Of a stretch of 64,000 nucleotides of DNA, positions 1 to 8,892 are shown in pieces. The stretch is taken from contig NZ_CP042910.1 in assembly GCF_008298035.1 (NCBI RefSeq), positions 5,967,001 to 6,031,000 on the forward strand, read 5' to 3'. Under the pieces are notes generated by a model, which was not told the DNA's origin, made no database searches, and worked only from the letters and a program-made list of their open reading frames with translations. The position numbers and the translations under genes are program-made. Numbering within the stretch: the stretch's first letter is position 1; every line of letters begins with the position of its first letter. The DNA is from Gimesia maris. Its GTDB lineage: Bacteria > Planctomycetota > Planctomycetia > Planctomycetales > Planctomycetaceae.

Positions 1-636
1 AACGGGAAACATGACCCGATTTACGAAATAATCGGAATAGCGGGAATGACCTTCCTTTTTAAAGATCAATCTGGCTTCTGACAACAGGCTCTCCGGATAA
101 TGTCCCCGTGACCGGTTGACCAGCCATTGCCAGTCATTCGGATGAAAGCCCAGTCGGAACTGCTGAATGGTTTCTTCGGTATAGCCCCGGTCTTCCATCA
201 GATAACGGCGGGCCATTTCTCCTTCGCGTGTATTCATCAGACAGTCATGAAACTGCTGTTCCGCCCATTTCATCACATCGAATAATGATGTTTTTTCAAC
301 AATATTTGATCGTGGCGCGCCGTTTGACTGCCGCGCTAACTGGGGCATTTCCAGATGAGCACGCTCGGCCAGAATCTTCAAAGCTTCGAAAAACTCGACA
401 TCATCGTACTTCTGGACCCACTCAAAACAGTCTCCCCCGGTGTTACACACCCAGCAGCGCCAGGTTTCGCGATCGGGATAGACAACCAGTGAGGGGTTAT
501 GATCGTTATGAAAAGGGCAAAGGCACTTGAAATCCCGCCCGTTGGGAATCAGCTGGACTGACTCGGAAACCAACTCGACCAGACTCGTTCTCTGGCGGAC
601 CAGTTCTTTGAAATTTTGATCAAATCCTGGCGACAC
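1..636 (-). CDS. dnaG: DNA primase DnaG, N-terminal part (cut by window edge)
   Basis: Synthesises the RNA primers that start Okazaki fragments at the replication fork. Only the first 212 codons lie in the window. The zinc-binding domain is clear: CPFHNDHNPSL followed by CWVCNTGGDCFEW, giving the primase Cys/His zinc ligands. The start of the catalytic core follows, with RYLMEDRG, FRLGFHP and the NRVMFPV motif at the window edge. The start is taken as GTG at 634-636: an AGGAG lies six bases upstream and an in-frame TGA lies 24 bases upstream. No ATG-initiated frame covers this region, so ATG-only gene finding would miss the start. Family assignment is secure; the TOPRIM and helicase-binding parts lie outside the window. 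Confidence 0.95.
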   Translation of the reverse strand, partial: MSPGFDQNFKELVRQRTSLVELVSESVQLIPNGRDFKCLCPFHNDHNPSLVVYPDRETWRCWVCNTGGDCFEWVQKYDDVEFFEALKILAERAHLEMPQLARQSNGAPRSNIVEKTSLFDVMKWAEQQFHDCLMNTREGEMARRYLMEDRGYTEETIQQFRLGFHPNDWQWLVNRSRGHYPESLLSEARLIFKKEGHSRYSDYFVNRVMFPV

Positions 637-1090
637 CAGTTTCTCCTGAACAGTTCAAAAAGCGGCCCCTCGATGTCACTTTTCGTCTCAGAATGAAAAG
701 TGAACATACAAACACAGTACAAGAGTGCTTCCCTGCTCAACTTGGCGTACTTTAATTCTACTCCATAGATCGAGTGGGTCAAGAATTTCCCCTTCACGAT
801 TCCCAACTCTGATCGTCTCTTAAGCTCAAAATTTGTATAACGTTACAAAAATACCTAACCATCCAGGTGAGCTTAAAACCATAAAGCAAACCATGCTTCT
901 TTCGCTTGCGTAACCGGAATCTTCAGTGACTGTCAACTCCCGTACGCAGACAAGTCTGGACAGTTGGTTTATATGAATTAAACATATTATAGCCGTCCGT
1001 CCGGCGTCTGCAATCACCGCACAATAAAATTCCCCCGCTGCGCGCAGTGGTGGTTTGTTTCAACGATTGAGGAAACGCCGTACCTTTCAC
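637..1090. other. Intergenic region upstream of dnaG with a nested inverted repeat
   Basis: This is the leader of dnaG and the 3' flank of the zinc-ribbon gene, both on the minus strand. The short open frames here look non-coding: odd composition, no ribosome-binding site, no recognisable motif. A 9-bp inverted repeat TTAAGCTCA (820-828) / TGAGCTTAA (868-876) encloses a smaller dyad TTTGT..AACGTT..ACAAA at about 832-849. No T-tract follows in the minus direction, so a regulatory or structural role is as likely as a terminator. Confidence 0.5.
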
Positions 1091-2716
1091 CTATTCGGCA
1101 GCAGCTTCTGCAGGCACTTCTGTTTTTGCGAGCTGGTAGAGTGAGATATTGCCGAATTTCTCATTGCATTTCGGGCACTTGGTTTTGGCAATCCCTTTGC
1201 CAGTCTTGCCCCCGATTCGCTCCTTTTTTCGGGAATCTTCACTGACAATCAACTGACATCCCTGACATTGTCTGCCCGCCAGAGTCAGTTCGATTTCAGG
1301 ATCTGCCTCATAAAATTCCAGATTTTCGTTATCCAGAACTTCAAACGATTCCTCGCTGTAATGGCAGGTTACCTGCTGCATCTGATCAGTCAGAGGAATT
1401 CCTGAATCCTGTCCCAGTTGATCAATGCCGAAGAATTCTGAAAGTGCTTCAGTCAGTTTGCGATATTCGCTCAACGAGAAAGTGAGATACTGATTTTCCT
1501 TTGAATCTTCCTGTTTTGGCAGGGCTATCGCAATCCGGCCTTTACCAAACACGGGAACTCCTGCAAACACGGACTCATGATCGTACATCGTCGGGAAAAC
1601 CACGCGCAATTTGGAAATCTGCTCGGCTGTGACCGTCTGTACGCTGGCTGCTGGAATTTCGGCTTCCTCTTTTTCTTCCCTGAGATGGGCTGCAATTTCC
1701 GCTCTGGCTTTATCCAGTTTGTCTTTCGAACCACCGCCGAGCAAACCGGCTTTGGCCACAACCAGAACCAGCATTTTTTCCGGAGAAATCGCCAGATCGA
1801 CTGTGGTAAATGCCTTTTCCAGACTGTTCGGTTTCAGCTTCAGCTTGGTCGGGTCAATTGCATGCAGTTTGATCCCTTTCAGCCAGTGTGAGTACGCACC
1901 AGCGTCGAATCCATCCGAACCCTCTGTTACCTCCTGCCCCTCGGCAGCCTCAGGCTGTTCAGCTTGCTGCTCGCTGGGAACCGCCCTGGGAACCAGGTAC
2001 ACGACACTGCACGCAGGACATTTTCCTGCCGCACCCCGATATTCTTCCCGGACCCGAATGCGATGCCCATTAGGACAATAAACGACGATGCCACCCTCAA
2101 CTTTTCCACCGCGTCGCCGTCGACGTCGTCCGCCCCCTTTGCGCCGTCTTTTCTCTTCTTTTTCTTCCTCGATGGCGACGTTGAATAATACATCACCACC
2201 TGTTGCGACAGAATGATCTTCGGCAGGGGCTTCTGCAATCTTTTTCGCTTTCTCTTCTGTCGCAGGTGCCTCAGCTTCCTCTTCCTGCTCCTCATGTTGC
2301 CTGGCTTCGACCTCGGATTCTTCACGTGCCAGGGGAATCGTCTTTTGATCATCCTGGCTGGAATCCAAGTCCCCGGTCAACTGGAAATCATCATCACTGG
2401 CTTCATATTCCGTGACGGCAATACTCTTATCCAGTTCGAAGTCGTCGTCATCACGGTCGGAATAGCCGGTCATCGTAGCGATTGAACTTCGGGACTGCTC
2501 CTCTTCCGGATTCTCTGTTTCTTCCGGTAGCTGGCTGAAGATCATCGGTGCCGGATTCTCCTGCATTTTTCGATAAGCTTCTGCTATGTCTTCCCGCATG
2601 AAGGAACCACAATTCCAACAGCGAACCAGGCCTGAACGAACCATTTCATTACACAGCGGACACGGTATTTCCGAAGGATTATTATTCTGCTCATCCGGAG
2701 TTATGCCATTTGACAT
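1091..2716 (-). CDS. Multi-zinc-ribbon protein with acidic and Arg-rich tracts, function unknown
   Basis: A 541-residue protein I do not recognise as a named family. Three zinc-ribbon-like modules are visible: CPLCNEMV..CWNCG near residues 18-36, YCPNGHRIRV..CPACSVVY near 215-240, and CQGCQLIV..CPKCNEKFG near 488-525. Between the first two lies a long Glu/Asp-rich stretch ending in a dense Lys/Arg cluster (RRRKGGGRRRRRRGGK). The middle to C-terminal part is globular with no hallmark motif. There is no signal peptide or membrane segment, so it is probably cytoplasmic. The basic cluster plus zinc ribbons suggest contact with nucleic acid or acidic partners, but that is inference. An AGGGA motif lies close upstream of the ATG. 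It is the only gene between dnaG and the divergent DUF58 gene. Confidence 0.8.
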   Translation of the reverse strand: MSNGITPDEQNNNPSEIPCPLCNEMVRSGLVRCWNCGSFMREDIAEAYRKMQENPAPMIFSQLPEETENPEEEQSRSSIATMTGYSDRDDDDFELDKSIAVTEYEASDDDFQLTGDLDSSQDDQKTIPLAREESEVEARQHEEQEEEAEAPATEEKAKKIAEAPAEDHSVATGGDVLFNVAIEEEKEEKRRRKGGGRRRRRRGGKVEGGIVVYCPNGHRIRVREEYRGAAGKCPACSVVYLVPRAVPSEQQAEQPEAAEGQEVTEGSDGFDAGAYSHWLKGIKLHAIDPTKLKLKPNSLEKAFTTVDLAISPEKMLVLVVAKAGLLGGGSKDKLDKARAEIAAHLREEKEEAEIPAASVQTVTAEQISKLRVVFPTMYDHESVFAGVPVFGKGRIAIALPKQEDSKENQYLTFSLSEYRKLTEALSEFFGIDQLGQDSGIPLTDQMQQVTCHYSEESFEVLDNENLEFYEADPEIELTLAGRQCQGCQLIVSEDSRKKERIGGKTGKGIAKTKCPKCNEKFGNISLYQLAKTEVPAEAAAE

Positions 2717-3283
2717 AATAAATCCCTGTTTGGATAAATAAATGACGAGAAAGTGAAATTAGAAAACAGATTAAATATTTAGTACTTCTGCTAATGTATT
2801 AGGATCAGATATCGAAAAGATTAAGATTTAGCAGAAGAAAAATGCAGGTCTCGAACGTAATTTATTGTGAAGGTATACTAAACCTGATGATCTGGCTTAG
2901 AAGGAAGCCCGCACTCCAGATTAACATAGCCACAGGCTGATTGCAGTAATGAATTCTGCTTTTACTAATATTATGTATTACCTGACACCAGACCACCCCT
3001 TTTCAGAAAAAAGGATCGCGATCCTGTGATGTCTGGTTATCATAAACCTAGTTTATTCCCTTTCGAAATCAAGATGAAGATCCTGTTTCGAATAGCCTGT
3101 CTGATGAATAACCATAACCAACCGACCCGAAATGCTCAAGAGTATACCTCCCTGGCCTAACTAATACCTGTAACACGGTTAATCGCTTCTAAACCAATTC
3201 AAGGCACCAGCTTGAGCTGACAGCAAGCCTTACAAGACAAAGATATCTCTTTTGTAATCCTGATCTGACTGAGACAACCCTTT
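2717..3283. other. Divergent intergenic region with a palindrome nested in an inverted repeat
   Basis: This 567-bp region separates two divergently transcribed genes and must hold both promoters. It contains a perfect 14-bp palindrome AGGATCGCGATCCT (3012-3025) inside a 7-bp inverted repeat ACCAGAC (2987-2993) / GTCTGGT (3031-3037). No coding potential is seen. The dyads could be an operator or a cruciform; nothing in the sequence identifies the protein that would bind. Confidence 0.45.
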
Positions 3284-4180
3284 ATGGCTAATGCGGAACA
3301 ATACCTGAAACCAGAAGTCATACAGACGGTGGCGCGGCTGGATCTGAGAGCGAAATTCATCGTCGAAGGATTTCTAAGTGGACTGCACGCCAGCCCGTAT
3401 CATGGTTTCAGTGTTGAATTCAGCGAACATCGTCGCTACACCCAGGGAGATGATCCACGCGATATCGACTGGCAGGTCTATGCCAAAACGGATCGCTTCT
3501 ACATCAAAAAATACCAGGCCGAAACCAATCTCACGGGTTATCTGATTCTCGATCTTTCGGAGAGCATGGCTTATACCTATCGCCAGCAGCTTTCCAAGTT
3601 TGATTATGGGATCTGCCTGGCTGCCTCGCTGGCATATATGATGATCCACCAGCAGGACCCGGTCGGCCTGATTACATTTGGAGACCGGATTAAGAACTTT
3701 CTGCCGGCCCGCAGTAAACGGGGACAGCTGGGTAATATTCTGGCAATGCTGGCCAATTCGCAGCCCAGCGGCACTACTGAAATCGGACAGAATATCCAGC
3801 AGATCGCATCCATGGTCAAACATCGCAGCCTGTTGATGATTTTCTCAGACCTGCTGACGGATCAGAAAAACGTTCTCGACGGGTTGCAGAGATTGAGATA
3901 TGCAGGTCATGATGTCATTCTGTTTCATATTCTGGATGAAGCCGAGGTCTATTTTCCCTTTGAAGGCATGGTTGATCTCAAAGAACCTGAAGGGGGCGAC
4001 TCCCTGGTCCTCGATGCGGAAGGCATGAAAGCCGACTACCTGGAAGCAGTGCAGGAACTTCGAGGAACCTATCAGGAAAAACTGCTCGCCATGGGCGTGG
4101 ATTATGTCCCCCTGGATACCAGCATGCCCTTCGACAAGGCATTGATCGAATATCTCTCTCAACGCAAAGCCCGTTTCTGA
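3284..4180 (+). CDS. DUF58 domain-containing protein (VWA-like)
   Basis: A 298-residue DUF58 protein. The family signature is clear: YTQGDDPRDIDWQVYAKTD near residues 49-67, then LDLSESM near 90, which resembles the metal-ion-dependent adhesion site (DxSxS) of von Willebrand A folds. There is no membrane segment or signal peptide. DUF58 proteins are usually encoded beside a MoxR AAA+ ATPase and membrane VWA (Bat-type) proteins, and are thought to act with them in assembling or activating envelope complexes. No MoxR gene lies next to it here: the upstream neighbour is divergent and the next plus-strand gene is an ABC ATPase 495 bp away. It therefore appears as a solitary DUF58 gene. No strong Shine-Dalgarno sequence is seen; the ATG precedes a typical family N-terminus. 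Confidence 0.9.
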   Translation: MANAEQYLKPEVIQTVARLDLRAKFIVEGFLSGLHASPYHGFSVEFSEHRRYTQGDDPRDIDWQVYAKTDRFYIKKYQAETNLTGYLILDLSESMAYTYRQQLSKFDYGICLAASLAYMMIHQQDPVGLITFGDRIKNFLPARSKRGQLGNILAMLANSQPSGTTEIGQNIQQIASMVKHRSLLMIFSDLLTDQKNVLDGLQRLRYAGHDVILFHILDEAEVYFPFEGMVDLKEPEGGDSLVLDAEGMKADYLEAVQELRGTYQEKLLAMGVDYVPLDTSMPFDKALIEYLSQRKARF

Positions 4181-4675
4181 AAACGAATTGTGCTGCTCCT
4201 GCCATCTGCTGCGTTTACCGATTCGAAGCGGAGCATCCATCTATCCGCATGAACACAAACCATTGTCATTTGTAACCGCTTCCATAACCAGTCGGGGTTA
4301 AGTTATACGGGTTCGCCGTCGTATACAGGTTGCAGCGACCACGTTCTTGAAATCTTAACCCAGTATGCCACTCTAATAGCTTGCAAGAGCTGCTCTGCAA
4401 TTTTAGAGTGTTATCCACCATGGATCATTGTTTTCGAATGGATTCCTGATCTTCTGGCCCCTGTCATGGATGCTGGCCTCACATTGATCTGCTGCCTGCT
4501 CTGTTTTTTCGTTTCCTCGTCTGGAAATTGAAAATTTTACCAACGGAGCACAGATACAAATCGTAGTAAACTCGCAGATTTTCTAGCGTTAGTTTTAGTT
4601 GGTTCTTTTTAGGACTGAGAAACCGTTCTTATACTGGTCATAATCTAACTACAACAGTGGAGCTAAGAACCGCCA
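4181..4675. other. Intergenic region with two adjacent nested stem-loops
   Basis: No gene is evident in these 495 bp. Two structured segments lie side by side. The first pairs GGGTTAAG (4295-4302) with CTTAACCC (4354-4361) and has an inner TATACG (4304-4309) / CGTATA (4320-4325) stem. The second pairs CACTCTAA (4369-4376) with TTAGAGTG (4403-4410), and inside it TTGCA (4381-4385) pairs with TGCAA (4396-4400). Neither is followed by a T-tract. They may be 3' structures of the DUF58 transcript, a leader structure of the ABC operon, or a small RNA. Confidence 0.45.
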
Positions 4676-5581
4676 ATGGACAATGAGTCAGTGATTCAGA
4701 TTAGCAATCTGACAAAGATCTATCGTGATTTCTGGGGCCGCAAAAAAGTTCGCGCACTCAATTCATTAAGCCTGGAAGTAAAAAAAGGGGAGATCTTTGG
4801 TCTGCTGGGTCCGAACGGCTCTGGTAAAACGACCACGCTGAAACTGCTTCTGGGTCTGCTGTTCCCTTCTGAAGGGGAAATTACAGTCCTCGGTCAACCC
4901 GCGTCCAATGTGGAAAAGAACGAACGCATCGGCTATCTGCCTGAAGAATCCTACCTGTACCGTTTCCTGAATGCAGAAGAAACCCTTGATTTCTACGGAC
5001 GTCTCTTCAAGATGTCGGCACAGGAGCGCCGCGAGCGATCAGCCGAACTGATCGAAAAAGTCGGCTTAGGCCACGCCAAGCGCCGCCAGCTTAAAGAATA
5101 CTCCAAAGGGATGACCCGTCGTATCGGTCTGGCTCAGGCGTTAATCAACAATCCCGACCTGGTCATGCTGGACGAACCAACCAGTGGTCTCGACCCGCTG
5201 GGAACGGACGACATGAAGCGGATGATTGTGGAGCTCAAGGAACAGGGGAAAACCGTTCTGATGTGCAGCCACCTGCTGGCAGATGTTCAAGACGTGTGTG
5301 ACCGCATCGCAATTCTGTACGGCGGCGAACTCAAGGTGATGGGCCGCGTGGATGACCTGCTCAAAGAACAGGAAGAAACACAAATCCTGACTTCGAAACT
5401 GAGTGATGAAGCCATCAAAGAAATTGAACAGGTTGTCGCTAAACACAATGGAAAAGTGGATACGATTGACCATCCGACGGCGACTCTGGAATCTCTGTTC
5501 CTGAAAACAGTGCAGGAAAGTAAAGAGCGGCCCGGTCAACGATTTGTTCCCGAGACGGAAGAGAAAAAAACGGCCGAGTAA
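4676..5581 (+). CDS. ABC transporter ATP-binding protein
   Basis: A 301-residue nucleotide-binding subunit of an ABC-2-type exporter. Walker A is GPNGSGKTT near residues 46-54, the ABC signature is [15 protein letters not shown] near 141-155, Walker B is [13 protein letters not shown] near 162-174, and the switch His is in MCSHLL near 200. The C-terminal 70 residues resemble the accessory region of CcmA/NatA-type subunits. It is followed by a matching permease gene and then by a membrane-anchored helical protein that overlaps the permease stop, so the three probably form one operon and one complex. Substrate cannot be read from the sequence. The Shine-Dalgarno is weak (GGAG lies about 13 bases upstream). 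Confidence 0.93.
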   Translation: MDNESVIQISNLTKIYRDFWGRKKVRALNSLSLEVKKGEIFGLLGPNGSGKTTTLKLLLGLLFPSEGEITVLGQPASNVEKNERIGYLPEESYLYRFLNAEETLDFYGRLFKMSAQERRERSAELIEKVGLGHAKRRQLKEYSKGMTRRIGLAQALINNPDLVMLDEPTSGLDPLGTDDMKRMIVELKEQGKTVLMCSHLLADVQDVCDRIAILYGGELKVMGRVDDLLKEQEETQILTSKLSDEAIKEIEQVVAKHNGKVDTIDHPTATLESLFLKTVQESKERPGQRFVPETEEKKTAE

Positions 5582-5691
5582 GCAGGATGCCTGTTGTGCA
5601 TAATGCCACTCTCGATCATTGATTCTGGCTCTGCTGCAGAAATCAGCAGACATCATTTCCGCTGAGATGTTATTCACAGAAGTAAATCATT

Positions 5692-7488
5692 ATGTCTTTT
5701 GATCCGATTCCATATGACAAGTCAGCTGCTCTCGTTCATTTTCTGATCGTGTTCGGCAGCTCAATGTTACTCGCGGTCCTGTTCTGCTTCCTGTTAGATT
5801 TTCTCACTCGAATCTGTAGCGGGATCTACCAATACTTTTCCGGTGAAGGGGCTTTCCTGACGAAAGTCAAAAAAATCCCTTTTTTCAATGCCATTAAATT
5901 TACCTTTTCTTCTGCCGGGGAAGCTCTCTATTCCATCTTGCTGGCAATCGGCGATTTCTTTGTCCAGATGATCCACCTTTCCTGTCGGCGCATCTGGTCG
6001 CTGAGTGTGCTCACCATTCGCGAGTCACTCCGTCAGAAAATTCTGTATGTCTTTATTATCTTCGCAGTCCTGTTCATGTTTGCCGGCTGGTTCCTCTCCG
6101 GAACGGCAGACAGACCTGATCTGCAGGTTCAGTCCTACATTGACTTCGTTTTGAAAGCCATCAGCTGGCTCGTGATCCCCATCATGCTGCTGCTGGCCTG
6201 CTGGTCTTTACCCGAAGACATTCGCCTCAGAACCATTCACACCGTGGTTACCAAACCTGCCTACCGCATTGAAATCGTGCTCGGTCGTATGCTTGGTTTT
6301 ACTCTGCTGGGTACAGTGATCCTGCTGGTAATGGGAACAGTCGGTTACATCTGGATCGAACGTCAGGTCGCGGACATCGAACAAAGTAAATCGGTGGCAT
6401 CTGCCGCGAAGAATCAGGAATCCGGGGAAAAATCGACTTCAGAAGAGAAACCGGAAGAAGATGTCTCTCTGCTGGTTTCCAAAGTCCCGTTGTATGGCGA
6501 GATCTCTTTTACCGATCGTGAAGGCGCTCCCACCGCATTGGGGATCAATGTCGGCGACGTCTGGATGTTCCGCAGTTACATCGAAGGGGCTACCAAAGCC
6601 AGCGCCATCTACAAGTTCAAAGGAGTCGACGAAAGCGATGCGATTGGCGACGATCTGGTTCTGCAGTCGTCATTTGAAGCGTTTCGTACTCATAAAGGAA
6701 ATATGGAAGTGGGCGGTATTCTATTCCAGCTCACTTTCGTGAATGAAGATAAAGGCCTGCGTGTTGAGTCCCCGCCGTATGTGAATAGGGAATATTCGGA
6801 TAACCGAATCGCGATCAACCGCAAAATGGTCCAGAAAAAATTCGATGGTTCAGAAGATGTGGAAGTCGATATTTTTGATGACCTGGTGGATGACGAAGGG
6901 AACCTGACTGTCGAAGTACACTGCCAGGAAGCAGGGCAGCTGCTCGGAATGGCCCGATCCGACCTGTTTATCCGGACGCCCGACCGTCAGTTTTACGTAG
7001 GCTACTCAAAAGCAGTATTTGGAATCTGGATGCCCATGGTGCTGGTCATCATGCTCGGCGTGACCATCAGTTGCTTTGTGAAAGGCCCCGTCGCCATTCT
7101 CACCACGTTAACAGTCGTACTGGTGGGATTCATGTCGAAAGAATACATGAATGAAATACTCAGCGGCAAAATGGAAGCAGCAGGAGCGATTGAAGCCTGG
7201 TATCGGCTGATTACTCATATGAATTCTCAAACAGAATTACCACCTGGTCCCGTAAAAGTAATAATTGGAGTGGTCGATTCCATCATTATTAACTTCCTCT
7301 GGCTCTGCCAGCAGGTGATCCCGAACTTTGGTATCTTTTCCAATATGCGTGAATACGTCATTAAAGGTTTTGATATCTCCTGGAGTGCGGCCATGCTGCC
7401 TGCTATCGCGACAACCGCGGCTTATATACTTCCGTGTTTAATCATATCATTCTATAGCTTGAAACTTCGCGAATTGGAGGCGAAATGA
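5692..7488 (+). CDS. ABC-2 type transporter permease with large extramembrane domain
   Basis: A 598-residue inner-membrane protein. Hydrophobic segments lie near residues 17-40, 75-95, 115-137, 153-175 and 195-225. A roughly 220-residue soluble insertion follows (it includes an acidic, Ser/Glu-rich linker and beta-rich sequence), and then several helices lie between residues 440 and 595. This is the ABC-2 permease plan with an extra domain between the two membrane halves. It should pair with the ATPase encoded 110 bp upstream. Its stop codon overlaps the start of the next gene (ATGA), which suggests translational coupling. The transported substrate is unknown. Confidence 0.85.
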   Translation: MSFDPIPYDKSAALVHFLIVFGSSMLLAVLFCFLLDFLTRICSGIYQYFSGEGAFLTKVKKIPFFNAIKFTFSSAGEALYSILLAIGDFFVQMIHLSCRRIWSLSVLTIRESLRQKILYVFIIFAVLFMFAGWFLSGTADRPDLQVQSYIDFVLKAISWLVIPIMLLLACWSLPEDIRLRTIHTVVTKPAYRIEIVLGRMLGFTLLGTVILLVMGTVGYIWIERQVADIEQSKSVASAAKNQESGEKSTSEEKPEEDVSLLVSKVPLYGEISFTDREGAPTALGINVGDVWMFRSYIEGATKASAIYKFKGVDESDAIGDDLVLQSSFEAFRTHKGNMEVGGILFQLTFVNEDKGLRVESPPYVNREYSDNRIAINRKMVQKKFDGSEDVEVDIFDDLVDDEGNLTVEVHCQEAGQLLGMARSDLFIRTPDRQFYVGYSKAVFGIWMPMVLVIMLGVTISCFVKGPVAILTTLTVVLVGFMSKEYMNEILSGKMEAAGAIEAWYRLITHMNSQTELPPGPVKVIIGVVDSIIINFLWLCQQVIPNFGIFSNMREYVIKGFDISWSAAMLPAIATTAAYILPCLIISFYSLKLRELEAK

Positions 7489-8813
7489 ACAACCTCTCTT
7501 CCAAACATCGTAAACTGGCATACGTTATTGCCATTATTGTCCTGTTGATCCCGGTGATCTGGCTCGGCATGCCTTCCACGGGTGAAGATGGCTCTGGTGG
7601 TAAACTGGCTCAACTGCGTGACAAACATGAACTCGGGGAAAGTACCCTGGGTGACGTTGATCCCTCGAGTGCCTCCATGAACTTTGTTCTGCTGGGGCTG
7701 CGCGGCATTGCTACGAATATGCTCTGGATCGATGCCAACGAGTATCAGAAGAAAAAAGAATGGGGAAAACTCCGCTCGACCGTTGATTCCATCATCCTGC
7801 TCCAGCCTCACTATATGAAAGTCTGGGATTTCCAGGGCTGGAATCTGGCCTATAACGTTTCCGCTGAATGGGACGCTGTTGAAGACCGCTACTTCTGGGT
7901 CAAAGAGGGCATTAAATTCCTGAATGAAGGTGTCACACGCAACGAGCGATTTCCGGAACTGGACTGGAAAGTCGGAAACCTGCATGGTCAGAAAGTGGGA
8001 CGCTCGGACGAATGGCGACAGTTCCGCCGCTTCTATAAAGTGGACCCCGATACGGAACGCTACGATGGGGGCCCGGATCCGGAAATCAACCCCGAACGTC
8101 TCGATAACTACCAGGTGGCCAAAGAACACTTCCTGATTGCCAACGACAAAGAACTCAAACACAAACAGCACCTGCAGATGCGGATGCTCTTCCGGGGCTC
8201 TCCGTGGCATGCACAATTTGATTATGCCAACGCCATGCAGCGTGAAGGTGTCTTCGGCAAACAGCGCACCGATGCCTGGAAACAGGGTTATGATGAATGG
8301 ACCGAGATTTACGGCCGTGAAGAGTTCATCACACCCAAAGGTCCGATCGTACTGGAATGGACAGAGGAAGATATCAAAGCCCTGGCAGCGCGGGATGAAT
8401 CCATTACGGAAAAAGATGTGCGTGATTGGACCAGTCGCTACCAGGATACTTCCAACTATCGATTCTGGCGGACGCGGGCCTCTTCAGAGTCAGAAGAGAA
8501 TACGATCAAAGCGCACGAATATCTTTATCAGGGCGAGCAGCTCGTATTCGAAAATAAGCTTGATGAAGCGAAACAGAAACTGGAAGAAGGAATGGCTTTA
8601 TATGCTGCGATTCTCAATCGGTACCCCAGTTTGAAGTCTGAAGATCTCGCCATCGAAGAAGGGCTCCGGGCAGTCATTCTCTGGCGATACATCCATGAAC
8701 TCAAAGGTCTGCAGTTACCTTCATCCTTCGCACTCAAAGAATTGTGGCTGAAGGAGCAGGGGCGGGTTCCAGAACTCGAAAGTGAACTGCGACGAAATCA
8801 CGGTATTCAGTAA
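7485..8813 (+). CDS. Membrane-anchored helical/TPR-like protein of the ABC operon
   Basis: A 442-residue protein with one N-terminal membrane anchor (residues about 9-28) and a long soluble part rich in Trp, Tyr and charged residues. The C-terminal third (about 350-440) has helix pairs resembling tetratricopeptide repeats (YLYQGEQLVFENKLDEAKQ). It starts four bases inside the end of the permease gene, with GGAGG four bases before the ATG, so it is clearly co-translated with it. I do not know a named family. The context suggests a periplasmic or membrane-associated partner of the exporter. A strong terminator follows 27 bp after its stop. Confidence 0.82.
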   Translation: MNNLSSKHRKLAYVIAIIVLLIPVIWLGMPSTGEDGSGGKLAQLRDKHELGESTLGDVDPSSASMNFVLLGLRGIATNMLWIDANEYQKKKEWGKLRSTVDSIILLQPHYMKVWDFQGWNLAYNVSAEWDAVEDRYFWVKEGIKFLNEGVTRNERFPELDWKVGNLHGQKVGRSDEWRQFRRFYKVDPDTERYDGGPDPEINPERLDNYQVAKEHFLIANDKELKHKQHLQMRMLFRGSPWHAQFDYANAMQREGVFGKQRTDAWKQGYDEWTEIYGREEFITPKGPIVLEWTEEDIKALAARDESITEKDVRDWTSRYQDTSNYRFWRTRASSESEENTIKAHEYLYQGEQLVFENKLDEAKQKLEEGMALYAAILNRYPSLKSEDLAIEEGLRAVILWRYIHELKGLQLPSSFALKELWLKEQGRVPELESELRRNHGIQ

Positions 8814-8840
8814 AATCCAGCCTCTCAATTTAAAACGAAA

Positions 8841-8875
8841 AGAGTCATCTGAGAATCTCAGATGACTCTTTTTTT
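8841..8875 (+). terminator. Bidirectional Rho-independent terminator
   Basis: A perfect 13-bp stem (AGAGTCATCTGAG at 8841-8853 pairing with 8857-8869) with a three-base loop, followed by a T-tract. In the reverse direction the stem is followed by CTTTTCGTTTT, so it can also end the minus-strand gene whose stop is at 8893. It sits between two convergent transcription units. Confidence 0.93.
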
Positions 8876-8892
8876 GTCATATCTATGAATGA

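Noticed and set aside
549-806. 85-codon minus-strand open frame near dnaG
   Set aside because: It overlaps the dnaG start in another frame; the zinc-finger sequence shows that the GTG-initiated frame is the real one.
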